64,000 nucleotides of DNA from an uncultured Alteromonas sp. (GTDB lineage Bacteria > Pseudomonadota > Gammaproteobacteria > Enterobacterales > Alteromonadaceae), in NCBI RefSeq assembly GCF_913058315.1, contig NZ_CAJXQY010000002.1, positions 1 through 64,000 on the forward strand, in the 5' to 3' direction. Below, in pieces: positions 38,127 through 47,097 of this stretch. Position 1 is the first letter of the stretch, and each line of letters begins with the position of its first letter. The position numbers were made by a program, and so were the translations under genes. The notes under the pieces were generated by a model. It did no database searches and was not told where the DNA came from. It saw only the letters and a list, made by a program, of their open reading frames with translations.

Positions 38127-40088
38127 ATGATGGTGAACCGGCCTCTTCTTTTCATGACATCCTTTCGCGCACAGGTAAGTATCTTTCTGTTTTGTCTGAT
38201 GCTTTCTCCCTGTATTGGTGCCGAAAACAGCCCGGTTTCCGACCAGCCCCAACACGTTAATACCTTAACAGCCGATACTGACCACGTGCATTTAAACGAA
38301 GGTATGTATTACTTCGAAGCTTTCAGTAAAATGTCCCTCAAACAAATTCGGGGATTACCCGATAAGGACTGGCAGTTTCATCACAGTTCATCGCTTTTTT
38401 TAGGTTCTGGCCAGTCTTATATCTGGGTTAATATCCCGCTGCAAAGAATGCCGGGAGCGCCATCATCGTGGGTAATGACGCTTGACTGGCCGCTGGTGAA
38501 ATCCATCGAATGGTTTCACTACAATGAATCCGCTAACGCAGTCATAGCATCAGGCCAGTTTACGGACTGGCAAATTCCGCCTGATTCTGCCGATGAGTTC
38601 CCCTTTGCGATAACCCTGTCACTGAGAAGCGATAGCGTTAACATCCTGTACCTGCGGATGCTACCGTCAGAAAAAGCGTTGCTGCCGGTAACCCTGTGGC
38701 CAGAGGAAAGCTTTAGCGACCACCAGTTGCAGCGAAACTGGTATCTCGGGTTATTTTACGGCGTGTTGTTTGCCATGTTTGGCTACAATTTATCGCTTTT
38801 TCTATTCCTGCGTCACAAAGCGTTTGCCGCCTACTGTTTTTATGTCGCTACCATGGCGGCTTATACCCTGATAATGAATGGTGCCGGGGTCGCCTGGCTA
38901 TGGTCAGACTATCCGGCATTTCTTGCCTACGCATACCGGCTTCTTGTGCCACTTGGCTTTTTTGCAGCATTAATGTTCATCCGGCAGTTTCTGCTGCTTA
39001 AACACCGTGGTGTGTTTCTTAATCTAAGCAGTCAGATTGTCTGCTATCTGTGGCTGGCAATACTGCTACTGGCGCCGGTTGTCCCCGCGGCGATAGTCAT
39101 TCCCATAATCGATATATTCGGGCTTATAAACTGTTTGTTTGCCATTGGTGTGTCTGGCTATCTGTGGATGAAAGGCGACAAATCAGCCAAGTACCTCACA
39201 CTGTCCTGGTCGGTACTTATCGCCAGCACAGTCATCTTAATACTCGGTCTCAATAATGTTATTCCCTACGTTATCGAACTGCATTATTTACAAAATATAG
39301 GCGTGACTATTGAAGCCCTGTTGCTGTCTATGGCCCTGGCCGAGCGCATAAACCGGGATCGCAAGATGCGTTCTGAAGCACAGAATATCGCCTTGCAAAT
39401 GTCCAATGAAGCAGCCAAAGCCAAAGAAAGTGAAGTTGCGGCTCAGCAGCGTCTGCTCGGTATCGAACGGCGAGTCAAAGAAGAACTGTCACTGAAAGTC
39501 AACGAGCAGACCAGAGAATTGAAAGTTGCCATGCAGAAGTTGCAGATCATGAACAAGGAGTTGGAGCGCTTGAGCTTAACTGATCCCTTAACCGGCCTTG
39601 CCAACCGGCGCTACTTTGACAAGCGGTTTAGTGAAGAAATCCAGCGCGCCAGACGTAACCAGTCTCTTATCGGTGTGCTGATGCTGGATATCGATCACTT
39701 CAAACAGATCAATGACACACTGGGCCATCAGGCAGGCGACCATGTCATTCAGTCTCTTTCAGCACTGATCCAGCGCGTCAGTGGCCGCGCCAGCGATCTC
39801 CCGGCCCGTATAGGTGGTGAAGAATTTTGCCTGCTGGTTTGTAATGAATCAAAAGGCCGTATCGCCACTCTTGCCGAATCGTTACGAGAGAGTGCCGCCT
39901 CAGTACCGGTTAAATACCGCAACGAGATAATTAGCTACACCATAAGTGTGGGTGTATGCAGTGTAATCCCAACGACCAGCACCAACCCTTCTGCACTTTT
40001 AAAATTAGCCGATGACGCCCTTTACCAGGCAAAAAAGGAAGGTCGTAACCGGGTAGTGATTGCCAGTGACCAAGCCATCGACAGCTAA
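38127..40088 (+). CDS. 7TMR-DISM diguanylate cyclase
   Basis: This 653-residue protein has a signal sequence, a periplasmic 7TMR-DISMED2-like domain (about residues 45-190), seven membrane helices (about 200-405), a coiled coil (about 420-485) and a C-terminal GGDEF domain (about 490-650) with the intact site IGGEEFCLLV and DPLTGLANRRYFD. It should make cyclic-di-GMP in response to a periplasmic ligand. It follows the prs terminator and is divided from prs, so it is an insertion in the prs-rplY neighbourhood relative to Pseudomonas. Confidence 0.9.
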   Translation: MMVNRPLLFMTSFRAQVSIFLFCLMLSPCIGAENSPVSDQPQHVNTLTADTDHVHLNEGMYYFEAFSKMSLKQIRGLPDKDWQFHHSSSLFLGSGQSYIWVNIPLQRMPGAPSSWVMTLDWPLVKSIEWFHYNESANAVIASGQFTDWQIPPDSADEFPFAITLSLRSDSVNILYLRMLPSEKALLPVTLWPEESFSDHQLQRNWYLGLFYGVLFAMFGYNLSLFLFLRHKAFAAYCFYVATMAAYTLIMNGAGVAWLWSDYPAFLAYAYRLLVPLGFFAALMFIRQFLLLKHRGVFLNLSSQIVCYLWLAILLLAPVVPAAIVIPIIDIFGLINCLFAIGVSGYLWMKGDKSAKYLTLSWSVLIASTVILILGLNNVIPYVIELHYLQNIGVTIEALLLSMALAERINRDRKMRSEAQNIALQMSNEAAKAKESEVAAQQRLLGIERRVKEELSLKVNEQTRELKVAMQKLQIMNKELERLSLTDPLTGLANRRYFDKRFSEEIQRARRNQSLIGVLMLDIDHFKQINDTLGHQAGDHVIQSLSALIQRVSGRASDLPARIGGEEFCLLVCNESKGRIATLAESLRESAASVPVKYRNEIISYTISVGVCSVIPTTSTNPSALLKLADDALYQAKKEGRNRVVIASDQAIDS

Positions 40089-40152
40089 GTTGCGCAGTGG
40101 CTGATAAACCGCTAATGTAGTTTCATATTTTCGCTACACCAGAGACCTTCGT

Positions 40153-41211
40153 TTGCTGCCCCAGTCCATCGCCTTATTCTGGCCACTGTTAGTCAGTCTG
40201 GTATTAGTCACGCTTTTTCTCTCCCTGTTAAACTGGCTGTTATTAAAACGCCACTCACATCTGAGCGGTGAAAAAAAGCTCCCCCGACAACTCACCCTGC
40301 TGGTTGCTAACATTGTAGGCGTTATTGCTATCGTCCTGACCCTGCCGGTCAGTGAAGCAATTCAAAACCAAATCCTCGCTCTGATCGGTATTTTACTCTC
40401 GGGTATGGTGGCTTTCTCTTCTACATCCATTATGACCAATGTCATGGCCGGCTTAGTCTTACGCTTCAATAAGCCCTTCCGGATTGGGGATTTTGTCAGG
40501 GTAAATGGCTTCTTTGGCCGGGTGGCTGAGATGGGACTGCTGGACACCGAAATTCAAACCGAAACCCGGGAGCTAATTTCATTTGCGAATTCAACCCTCG
40601 TTAACAGCCCGTTGACGGTGGTGCGTTCCTCAGGGGCTATTATCTCGGTTGAACTGAGCCTGGGTTACGAAATACACCATGCTAAAGTAGAGAAACACTT
40701 ACTGGTGGCGGCCGCAGAATGCGGCCTCGAAGACAGCTTTGTGCAAGTCATTGCGTTAGGGGATTTTTCGGTTTCTTATCGTATTGCCGGCTTGCTCACC
40801 GATGTTAAAAGTATGCTTAGCGCGCGCTCAAAGTTACATAAAGCGGTGCTCGACAGTCTGCATCAGGCAGGAATTGAAATAGTCTCTCCGGCCTTTACCA
40901 ATACCCGGCCCCAGGAGCCGGGCAACGTTATGATCCCTACGGCACCCAAAAAAGCAAAAACCCCGGAGCCGGAGCAAAGCCGCCCTGAAGCGGTTATTTT
41001 TGATAAGGCTGAAGAAGCCGAAGCCGTACAGCAAGACCGGGTTGCGCTGGAATCGCAAATTACAGCGCTGCAGGCCGCCATAAAAGAGGCCGACAGCGAA
41101 GAAAAATCACTGCTAAAAGAGCAATTGGATTTTACCAGGGCAAAGCTCGACGAATTAAATACAACGGTGGCTAAAGAAGAAGGCAGTGCAACACCGCCTT
41201 CATCCCGTTAG
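40153..41211 (+). CDS. MscS family mechanosensitive channel
   Basis: This 352-residue protein has three or four membrane helices in the first 115 residues, and the MscS pore-lining helix and beta domain pattern (GMVAFSSTSIMTNVMAGLVLRFNKPFRIGDFVRVNGFFGRVAEMGLLDTEI). The C-terminal 85 residues form a Glu/Ala/Lys-rich segment with a predicted coiled coil (DRVALESQITALQAAIKEAD), longer than in minimal MscS. The start is TTG, with no strong ribosome binding site. It probably gates on membrane tension. Confidence 0.85.
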   Translation: MLPQSIALFWPLLVSLVLVTLFLSLLNWLLLKRHSHLSGEKKLPRQLTLLVANIVGVIAIVLTLPVSEAIQNQILALIGILLSGMVAFSSTSIMTNVMAGLVLRFNKPFRIGDFVRVNGFFGRVAEMGLLDTEIQTETRELISFANSTLVNSPLTVVRSSGAIISVELSLGYEIHHAKVEKHLLVAAAECGLEDSFVQVIALGDFSVSYRIAGLLTDVKSMLSARSKLHKAVLDSLHQAGIEIVSPAFTNTRPQEPGNVMIPTAPKKAKTPEPEQSRPEAVIFDKAEEAEAVQQDRVALESQITALQAAIKEADSEEKSLLKEQLDFTRAKLDELNTTVAKEEGSATPPSSR

Positions 41212-41212
41212 G

Positions 41213-42225
41213 CTATTGGTTGAATAAAGGAATGAAAGCCGCCTTAAAACGTGTCCAGTCTTCAAACTGCGGCATATGCCCTAATCCATCGAGTTCGATG
41301 AGCGTGCCTTTTTGTAGCGTATCGGCAACTTTTTTACCCAGCACCTGATACTGCCCAAGCTTATAAGTCACACCGGGTTTCTTAAACGCTCTGCCCGGAC
41401 CGGTTCGGTCCCGGGTGCCAATGATCAGGGTTAATGGCACCGTTAGCTGGGGTAGATCATTCACAATGGGTTCGCTGAATATGGGGTTATAAGTTAACGC
41501 ATTATTCATCGCAACACGTGGGTAGTCAGGGTGTTTCAACTGGCCGATATGCGGTTCAAGCAACTCCTGATAGGCTGGCCGCCATTTACCGTCATAGTAG
41601 TTTTTCTGCTGATAACGGCGAAGACTCTCTGGTGTTTTTTTAAGTTCATTGGCCAGAAACACCTGCGGGTCCTGGTAATCTACCCATTTAAGATAGTCTT
41701 CCAGTCCGATGGGGTTAATTAAAATAACTCGTGCAGTTTATCTTTTACATACTTAGCGAATTTTACCGCCAGCATACCGCCCATGGAGTGACCAACAATT
41801 ATCGCCTGCTCAACCTCAATGTGCTCCAGCAGTTGCCTGGTGTTATTAGCCAGACCCGCAAACGAATACTGGTAGTGTTCAGGTTTGCTGGATTTACCAA
41901 ACCCTATCTGATCCGGCACAATCACCCGGTATGACCTGGCCACTAATTCACGGGCCACGCGCTCCCAGTAAAAACCAGCAAAATTTTTGCCATGCAGCAA
42001 CACTACGGTTCCTGTCACTTTTTGTGGTTTTATATCCATATAAGCCATCGACAGAGTTTGTCCCTGGCTGGTAAAAGAGAATCTGGCAACGTCAAAGGGG
42101 TATTCGAAATTATCGAGCGTCGCATTATAAGGCGCTATATCGTCACTTTGCTGCGCGGCACTCAGCGGCGAAATAACACTTAGAAAGCAGATAAAGCCAG
42201 CCATAAACTTATGAAAATAGTGCAT
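41213..42225 (-). pseudogene. Alpha/beta hydrolase gene broken by a frameshift
   Basis: The N-terminal part (start ATG at 42225, AAGGAAG upstream) has a signal peptide, HGKNFAGFYWE and the nucleophile elbow GHSMGG, then stops at 41719. A second frame resumes with VILINPIGLEDYLKW and continues to 41213 with the acid residue in IIGTRDRTGPG and the catalytic His in GLGHMPQFED. The reading frame changes by one base near 41725-41740 (around cacgagttattttaa). Joined, the protein would be about 337 residues and secreted. A real mutation or an assembly error could both explain it. Confidence 0.8.
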
Positions 42226-42486
42226 CCAGTCTTCCTTAATTATGTCTGACATTGGCAATAGCATTACGTGGCAGATGAACCTGACCAGCAATCCCCTGCT
42301 CACTAACGCTGAGTGTTAAGTTCTGACATACTGCCTTTTAGCAGAGCCAGGCGTCTGCCGTGTGCTGTGGGTTTAACAGGGTCAGCCGCACCTTTTCGCT
42401 CCCCTTTGGGTAATTCATTGCCCGTTCAGGCTAAGCCCTGCATACTGTAATTTTGAGGCACTAACGAAACTAACAGGTAATCAAAA

Positions 42487-42879
42487 ATGCGAACCTTAAG
42501 TGCAGTACTTTTAATCATTGCCATGGCAGGCGGGCTTTCGGCCTGTGCTGACAGTAAGGAGTCATCGCCAGTGAACAAAGAAAATGCCATGAGTTCGGCT
42601 CAGGCCACTACGGTTTTTACCGGTACTATTGTGTATAAACAGTTTGAAGGTGGTTTTTTTGCGCTGCTGACCAACGATAATCAGCGTTATACCCTGCGAC
42701 ATTTGCCCACCGCCTATCGCCTTGACGGCCTGGTGGTTGAAATCAACGGCAGTGTCAATAAAGACATCATTACCACCACCCAGTTTGGCGAATTACTCGA
42801 AGTCGATACGGTGAAAATACTCGATGACAGCCATGCCTCGCCACCGAAGACAGGCCCGCGTAAATTAAAATCCCTTTGA
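42487..42879 (+). CDS. Putative lipoprotein, unknown
   Basis: This 130-residue protein has a signal peptide with lipobox GLSACADS (Cys21), then a Ser/Lys-rich linker and a domain of about 75 residues (FTGTIVYKQFEGGFFALLTNDNQRYTLRHL…VVEINGSVNKDIITTTQFGELLEV) that looks like a small beta-rich OB-type fold. The next residue after Cys is Ala, so outer-membrane sorting is expected. I do not recognise the family. It lies upstream of rplY, on the same strand. Confidence 0.65.
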   Translation: MRTLSAVLLIIAMAGGLSACADSKESSPVNKENAMSSAQATTVFTGTIVYKQFEGGFFALLTNDNQRYTLRHLPTAYRLDGLVVEINGSVNKDIITTTQFGELLEVDTVKILDDSHASPPKTGPRKLKSL

Positions 42880-42882
42880 GGT

Positions 42883-42911
42883 TTGTATCTTCTGGCATCG
42901 GGTGGTAGAAT
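42883..42911 (+). promoter_or_regulatory. Likely rplY promoter
   Basis: TTGTAT, a 17-bp spacer and TAGAAT are followed by TCGCCGCC, a GC-rich discriminator typical of translation-related genes. The expected start lies about 120 nt upstream of the rplY start codon, leaving room for the two leader hairpins. Confidence 0.55.
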
Positions 42912-42933
42912 TCGCCGCCTTTTAATTTAGGGC

Positions 42934-43002
42934 AAGGTAATTATTTTACGCTTTTAACGGCTGAATTACCTTTTCATGGCAGATTTTGGTCGCAAAAATC
43001 TG
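42934..43002 (+). promoter_or_regulatory. Structured leader of rplY
   Basis: Two hairpins can form: AAGGTAATT (42934-42942) with AATTACCTT (42964-42972), and CAGATTTT (42980-42987) with AAAATCTG (42995-43002). Both precede the GGAG site of rplY. Autogenous translational control of rplY by L25 is reported for E. coli (recalled), so this is a candidate binding leader. Confidence 0.5.
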
Positions 43003-43037
43003 TGAACAATCATTTTTTATTATTTTGGAGACATCTG

Positions 43038-43673
43038 ATGTCTGATGCGATTTTTAATCTGGATGCAGAAGTCCGTACTGACCTGGGGAAAGGTGCGAGC
43101 CGCCGCCTTCGTCATGCTGACAAAGTACCTGCGATCCTTTACGGTGGCGAAGAAGCGCCAGTATCTTTAACTCTTGACCACAACAAAGTAATCAACGCTG
43201 CTGATTTTGAAGCGTTTTACTCACATGTTCTGAAACTGAACATCGATGGTAAGCAAGTTGAAGCTCTGCTGAAAGACGTACAACGTCACCCGTTCAAGCC
43301 TAAGATTACTCACCTGGATTTCCAACGTGTAATCGCTGGTCAGGACGTACACACTTCTGTTCCAATTCACTTCATCAACGAAGAACAGTGCCAGGCCGTT
43401 AAAGACGGAGGTATTGCTGAACACCACGTAAACGAAGTTGAAATCACTTGTCTGCCTAAAGACCTGCCTGAGTTCATCGAAGTAGACATGGCTAACGTTG
43501 AAATGGATCAAACCCTGCACCTGTCAGATCTGACTCTGCCAGCAGGCGTTTCTTCTGTAGAACTGGCTAAAGAAGACGAAGCACACAACCTTGCTGTGGT
43601 AACTATCAAGCCAGCGCCAAAAGCGCCAGCCGCTGACGAAGCAGAAGGTGAAGAAGACGCTACTGAGGAATAA
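43038..43673 (+). CDS. rplY: 50S ribosomal protein L25/Ctc type
   Basis: This 211-residue protein has the N-terminal L25 5S rRNA-binding domain (about residues 3-95, with [19 protein letters not shown] and [23 protein letters not shown]) and the C-terminal TL5/Ctc domain (about 100-190), then an acidic tail. It is the long form, as in Pseudomonas, not the 94-residue E. coli form. I chose the ATG at 43038 because GGAG lies upstream. It is followed by pth after 5 bp. Confidence 0.95.
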   Translation: MSDAIFNLDAEVRTDLGKGASRRLRHADKVPAILYGGEEAPVSLTLDHNKVINAADFEAFYSHVLKLNIDGKQVEALLKDVQRHPFKPKITHLDFQRVIAGQDVHTSVPIHFINEEQCQAVKDGGIAEHHVNEVEITCLPKDLPEFIEVDMANVEMDQTLHLSDLTLPAGVSSVELAKEDEAHNLAVVTIKPAPKAPAADEAEGEEDATEE

Positions 43674-43678
43674 TTCCC

Positions 43679-44266
43679 TTGGCAGACATTCGTCTTATTG
43701 TGGGCCTGGGTAATCCAGGCCCCGAATACGAACAAACACGCCACAATGCGGGAGCGTGGTTTTTACAAGAACTCGCATCGACGTTTAATACCTCTCTTTC
43801 TCCTGAAAGCAAATTCTTTGGCAAAACCGCCCGAATTACCCTTGCTGGTCAGGACATCCGTTTGCTTTACCCCACAACGTTTATGAATAAAAGCGGGCAG
43901 TCTGTTGCCGCGCTGGCGAACTTTTATCGTATAGAGCCCTCACAAATGCTGGTTGCTTTTGATGAGCTGGATTTACCGCCAGGCGTTGCCAAGTTTAAAG
44001 TAGGTGGCAGCTCAAGTCAGAACGGCATTCGGGATATCGTCTCGCGGATGGGCAATAATCGTGACTTTTTACGCTTGCGCATTGGCATTGGCCATCCGGG
44101 CCATAAAAGCAAAGTCACCGGCCACGTGCTGGGTAAACCTGCGCAACAAGAAAGAGAAGCAATTGAACAAGCGATTGATGAGGCAGTTCGTTGTACTGAA
44201 ATTTTACTTAATAACGATCTAAAAATGGCGCAAAATCGCCTTCATAGTTTTAAAGCAGATAATTAA
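43679..44266 (+). CDS. pth: Peptidyl-tRNA hydrolase
   Basis: This 195-residue enzyme releases tRNA from stalled peptidyl-tRNA. It has [25 protein letters not shown] with the catalytic His (about residue 21), FMNKSGQSV and the [12 protein letters not shown] loop. In place of the usual GGHNG the loop reads GGSSSQNG. The start is TTG, with GAGGA in the end of rplY as ribosome binding site. ychF follows after 24 bp. Confidence 0.95.
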   Translation: MADIRLIVGLGNPGPEYEQTRHNAGAWFLQELASTFNTSLSPESKFFGKTARITLAGQDIRLLYPTTFMNKSGQSVAALANFYRIEPSQMLVAFDELDLPPGVAKFKVGGSSSQNGIRDIVSRMGNNRDFLRLRIGIGHPGHKSKVTGHVLGKPAQQEREAIEQAIDEAVRCTEILLNNDLKMAQNRLHSFKADN

Positions 44267-44290
44267 CTTCAAATTTTCAAGGGCTCCATT

Positions 44291-45382
44291 ATGGGATTTA
44301 AATGTGGCATTGTCGGCCTGCCGAACGTCGGTAAGTCAACGTTATTCAATGCATTAACCAAAGCGGGTATCGAGGCTGCAAACTTTCCGTTCTGTACCAT
44401 TGAACCCAATACCGGTGTGGTACCGGTGCCGGATCTGCGCTTAGATAAGCTGGCAGAAATCGTTAATCCCCAGCGCGTTATCCCCACCACTATGGAGTTC
44501 GTGGATATTGCGGGCCTGGTTGAAGGTGCCTCTAAAGGTGAAGGTCTGGGTAATAAATTCCTGGCCAATATCCGTGAAACCGATGCGATTGGTCATGTAG
44601 TGCGCTGCTTTGACAATGAAAACATTGTGCACGTTGCCGGTAAAGTCAGCCCACAGGACGATATTGATATTATTAATACCGAACTGGCACTGGCAGACCT
44701 GGAAACTACTGAAAAAGCCATTCATCGTGTCGCTAAACGGGCTAAAGGTGGTGATGCCGATGCCAAGTTTGAGCTGAAAGTACTGGAAAAAATTAAACCG
44801 ACACTGGATGAAGGCCATCTGCTGCGCTCACTGGAATTGAGTAAAGAAGAACTGGCGGCTATCAGCTACATGAACATGCTGACCCTTAAGCCCACCATGT
44901 ACATTGCCAACGTAAATGAAGACGGCTTTGAAAATAATCCTTATCTGGATCAGGTACGGGCCATTGCTGAAGGTGAAAATGCCGTGGTGGTTGCCGTTTG
45001 TGCCGCCATTGAGTCAGACATTGCCGAACTGGACGATGAAGACCGCGAAGAGTTTATGGCCGATATGGGTCTGGAAGAGCCGGGACTGAATCGCGTTATC
45101 CGCGCTGGTTATAACCTGCTGACGCTGCAAACCTATTTCACCGCTGGTGTTAAAGAAGTGCGCGCCTGGACCTTCCCTGAAGGCTCTACTGCGCCACAGG
45201 CGGCTGGAAAAATTCATACCGATTTTGAAAAAGGCTTTATTCGCGCTGAAATCGTTGGCTACGACGCTTTTGTTGAGTTTAATGGCGAGCAAGGTGCCAA
45301 GGATGCCGGTAAATGGCGTTTGGAAGGTAAAGATTACATCGTTAAAGACGGCGACGTGATCCACTTCCGCTTTAATGTCTAA
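44291..45382 (+). CDS. ychF: Ribosome-binding ATPase YchF
   Basis: This 363-residue Obg-family ATPase has the P-loop [31 protein letters not shown] (G3) and NVNE in place of NKxD, which gives ATP rather than GTP preference. It has the inserted coiled coil and a C-terminal TGS-like domain. It binds 70S ribosomes. The pth-ychF order is the usual one. A strong terminator follows. Confidence 0.97.
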   Translation: MGFKCGIVGLPNVGKSTLFNALTKAGIEAANFPFCTIEPNTGVVPVPDLRLDKLAEIVNPQRVIPTTMEFVDIAGLVEGASKGEGLGNKFLANIRETDAIGHVVRCFDNENIVHVAGKVSPQDDIDIINTELALADLETTEKAIHRVAKRAKGGDADAKFELKVLEKIKPTLDEGHLLRSLELSKEELAAISYMNMLTLKPTMYIANVNEDGFENNPYLDQVRAIAEGENAVVVAVCAAIESDIAELDDEDREEFMADMGLEEPGLNRVIRAGYNLLTLQTYFTAGVKEVRAWTFPEGSTAPQAAGKIHTDFEKGFIRAEIVGYDAFVEFNGEQGAKDAGKWRLEGKDYIVKDGDVIHFRFNV

Positions 45383-45405
45383 GCATTTGACTAGCAAATA
45401 ACCAG

Positions 45406-45429
45406 GCCCTCAGCGATGAGGGCTTTTTT
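45406..45429 (+). terminator. Rho-independent terminator after ychF
   Basis: GCCCTCA-GCGA-TGAGGGC is followed by six T on the plus strand, 23 bp after the stop of ychF. Confidence 0.88.
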
Positions 45430-45571
45430 ATTTCCGTTAGATGGTGCTATCGTTGCCATGCTAAAAACACATTAATTCGCACAAAAACACGCCATCCGCG
45501 GCTGTTTTGGCTGAATTTCCAGCGCTGACGCACAGATATTAAGCAGTTGAACAAATGAGTTAAAAAAGGGG

Positions 45572-45600
45572 TTGACGACCCCAGTTCATATACGCATAAT
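45572..45600 (+). promoter_or_regulatory. tRNA operon promoter
   Basis: TTGACG, a 17-bp spacer and CATAAT are followed by ACGCGCC, a GC-rich discriminator as in stringently controlled stable RNA promoters. The start lies about 30 bp before tRNA-Met. Confidence 0.75.
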
Positions 45601-45637
45601 ACGCGCCACTTCCTGAGAGGGAAGTAAAACAATCGGA

Positions 45638-45714
45638 GGCTACGTAGCTCAGTTGGTTAGAGCACATCACTCATAATGATGGGGTCGCAAGTTCGAATCT
45701 CGCCGTAGCCACCA
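45638..45714 (+). tRNA. tRNA-Met (elongator, anticodon CAT)
   Basis: The 77-nt cloverleaf has acceptor GGCTACG/CGTAGCC and anticodon loop CTCATAA, with CCA encoded. It resembles E. coli metT, the elongator type, not the initiator. It is first in the Met-Leu-Gln cluster. Confidence 0.95.
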
Positions 45715-45721
45715 ACCTCGC

Positions 45722-45743
45722 AAACCCAGTTTATGGGTTTTTT
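45722..45743 (+). other. Terminator-like hairpin between two tRNA genes
   Basis: AAACCCA-GTTTA-TGGGTTT is followed by three more T, a short stem that could cause partial termination or guide processing between tRNA-Met and tRNA-Leu. Confidence 0.4.
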
Positions 45744-45760
45744 AATGTGCGAGACACTGC

Positions 45761-45845
45761 GCGGAAGTGGTGGAATTGGTAGACACGCTGGATTTAGGTT
45801 CCAGTGCTTCACGGCGTGAGAGTTCAAGTCTCTCCTTCCGCACCA
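45761..45845 (+). tRNA. tRNA-Leu (anticodon TAG)
   Basis: The 85-nt class II tRNA has acceptor GCGGAAG/CTTCCGC, anticodon stem CTGGA/TCCAG with loop TTTAGGT, a long variable arm and an encoded CCA. It corresponds in position and type to E. coli leuW. Confidence 0.95.
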
Positions 45846-45847
45846 TT

Positions 45848-45923
45848 TGGGGTATAGCCAAGTTGGTAAGGCAGCGGGTTTTGATCCCGCCATCCGTAGG
45901 TTCGAGTCCTGCTACCCCAGCCA
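45848..45923 (+). tRNA. tRNA-Gln (anticodon TTG), second copy
   Basis: This copy is identical over 76 bases to the gene at 36970-37045. It is third in the cluster, beginning two bases after the CCA of tRNA-Leu, and is followed by a strong terminator. The Met-Leu-Gln order is that of E. coli metT-leuW-glnU. Confidence 0.96.
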
Positions 45924-45930
45924 TATTAAG

Positions 45931-45957
45931 AACGCCAGTCGCATGACTGGCGTTTTT
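45931..45957 (+). terminator. Terminator of the tRNA operon
   Basis: AACGCCAGTC-GCAT-GACTGGCGTT is a perfect 10-bp stem, followed by TTTGTTTT on the plus strand. Confidence 0.9.
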
Positions 45958-46031
45958 GTTTTCAGACTTCCCACCTTTTACTGCTGCGGTATGGTACATT
46001 TTTGCCATCACCCACTAAAGATGTCTGTGCA

Positions 46032-46931
46032 ATGCCTAACAACCTGTCTGCAACACTCATTAAACTGTTATCCCCTTTTTTGTTATTGCTAGCCTCAGCG
46101 GCAATATCAGAGCCTGTAGAGCAAACAGCAGAGCTTGATGGACAGTCGCGCAGTTGGCGACTGTTTGTGCCGGACAATATCGGTAGCGGGGCTCCCTTGC
46201 CTGTCGTATTCAACTTTCATGGTACCGGCTCCACACCAAAACAGAGTGCCGAGCTGAATGAATTGGAAAGCCTGGCAGAACAGCATAAGTTTATTGTCGT
46301 CGCCCCCAAAGCTGAATTCAGCTATGAGCCTGGTGGTCGCCAAACCTGGAATGTTGAGCAACTGGATAGCCCGTACAATGATGTGGCCTTTATTAAAGGG
46401 CTGATTGCTCATCTGACGCAGCACTACCCCATCGATGCTTCTCGTATTTATGCTACCGGCTTTTCTGGTGGTGCGCGTATGAGCAGCCGTCTGGCCTGCG
46501 ATCTGGCAGATACCTTTGCCGCTATCGCTCCCATTGCCGGTGTACGCTTTGCCCATAATTGCGAGCCAGCCAGCGCCATGCCGGTGCTCACCTACCACGG
46601 CACGCAGGATCCGGTTAATCACTATCAGCATCAGGCCGATTCGCCGCGTTACTGGCACGAGGGCGTAGAGCCGGCAATTGAGGACTGGGTTAAGTTTAAT
46701 GGCTGTGAGAACACCACTACCACTGCTATTCGTGCAGGCATTACTAAAACCGTCTGGTCTGACTGCCGTGACGACGTAGAAGTGATTTTTTACCGCTCAG
46801 AACAGGCAGGCCATACCTGGCCTGGCAGCCCTAAAGCAGACATCCTGGCGAAGTATGGTCTGGGCAGCACCGATGACTTACCCATGTCCGAAATCATCTG
46901 GGCATTTTTAAAGCAATATCAGCGCCAGTAA
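46032..46931 (+). CDS. Secreted LpqC/feruloyl-esterase-type hydrolase
   Basis: This 299-residue protein starts with a signal peptide (about 27 residues) and then carries an alpha/beta hydrolase of the PHB depolymerase/feruloyl esterase type: VVFNFHGTGSTP, the nucleophile elbow GFSGGARMS (about residue 149), HGTQDPVN with an acid residue, and the catalytic His in AGHTWPG. The substrate is not clear; esters of polysaccharides or polyesters are possible. I chose the ATG at 46032 because it opens the signal peptide; a TTG ten codons upstream is less likely. Confidence 0.8.
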   Translation: MPNNLSATLIKLLSPFLLLLASAAISEPVEQTAELDGQSRSWRLFVPDNIGSGAPLPVVFNFHGTGSTPKQSAELNELESLAEQHKFIVVAPKAEFSYEPGGRQTWNVEQLDSPYNDVAFIKGLIAHLTQHYPIDASRIYATGFSGGARMSSRLACDLADTFAAIAPIAGVRFAHNCEPASAMPVLTYHGTQDPVNHYQHQADSPRYWHEGVEPAIEDWVKFNGCENTTTTAIRAGITKTVWSDCRDDVEVIFYRSEQAGHTWPGSPKADILAKYGLGSTDDLPMSEIIWAFLKQYQRQ

Positions 46932-47014
46932 CATCACTCCGTTTCGCTAAGTCACCGAAGTCCGTGTTGTTTTTACTTTACAGTATACGTTCAGACCGGC
47001 ACACTGATATGCGT

Positions 47015-47051
47015 GTCTTGTTACGGTTAACGCAATCATCCGTAACAAGAC
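47015..47051 (+). promoter_or_regulatory. Hairpin in the symporter leader
   Basis: GTCTTGTTACGG and CCGTAACAAGAC form a perfect 12-bp stem with a 13-nt loop, ending 46 bp before the symporter start. No U-tract follows. I saw no glycine-riboswitch core, which is often found before AGCS genes. It could also be a palindromic DNA site. Confidence 0.45.
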
Positions 47052-47097
47052 GATGGTGTAACCTCCTTCCACATAATAATTAAACAGGATTTCTTCA

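Noticed and set aside
45742-46092. Protein frames across the tRNA-Leu and tRNA-Gln genes
   Set aside because: They overlap tRNA genes and the tRNA terminator, and encode no recognisable domain.
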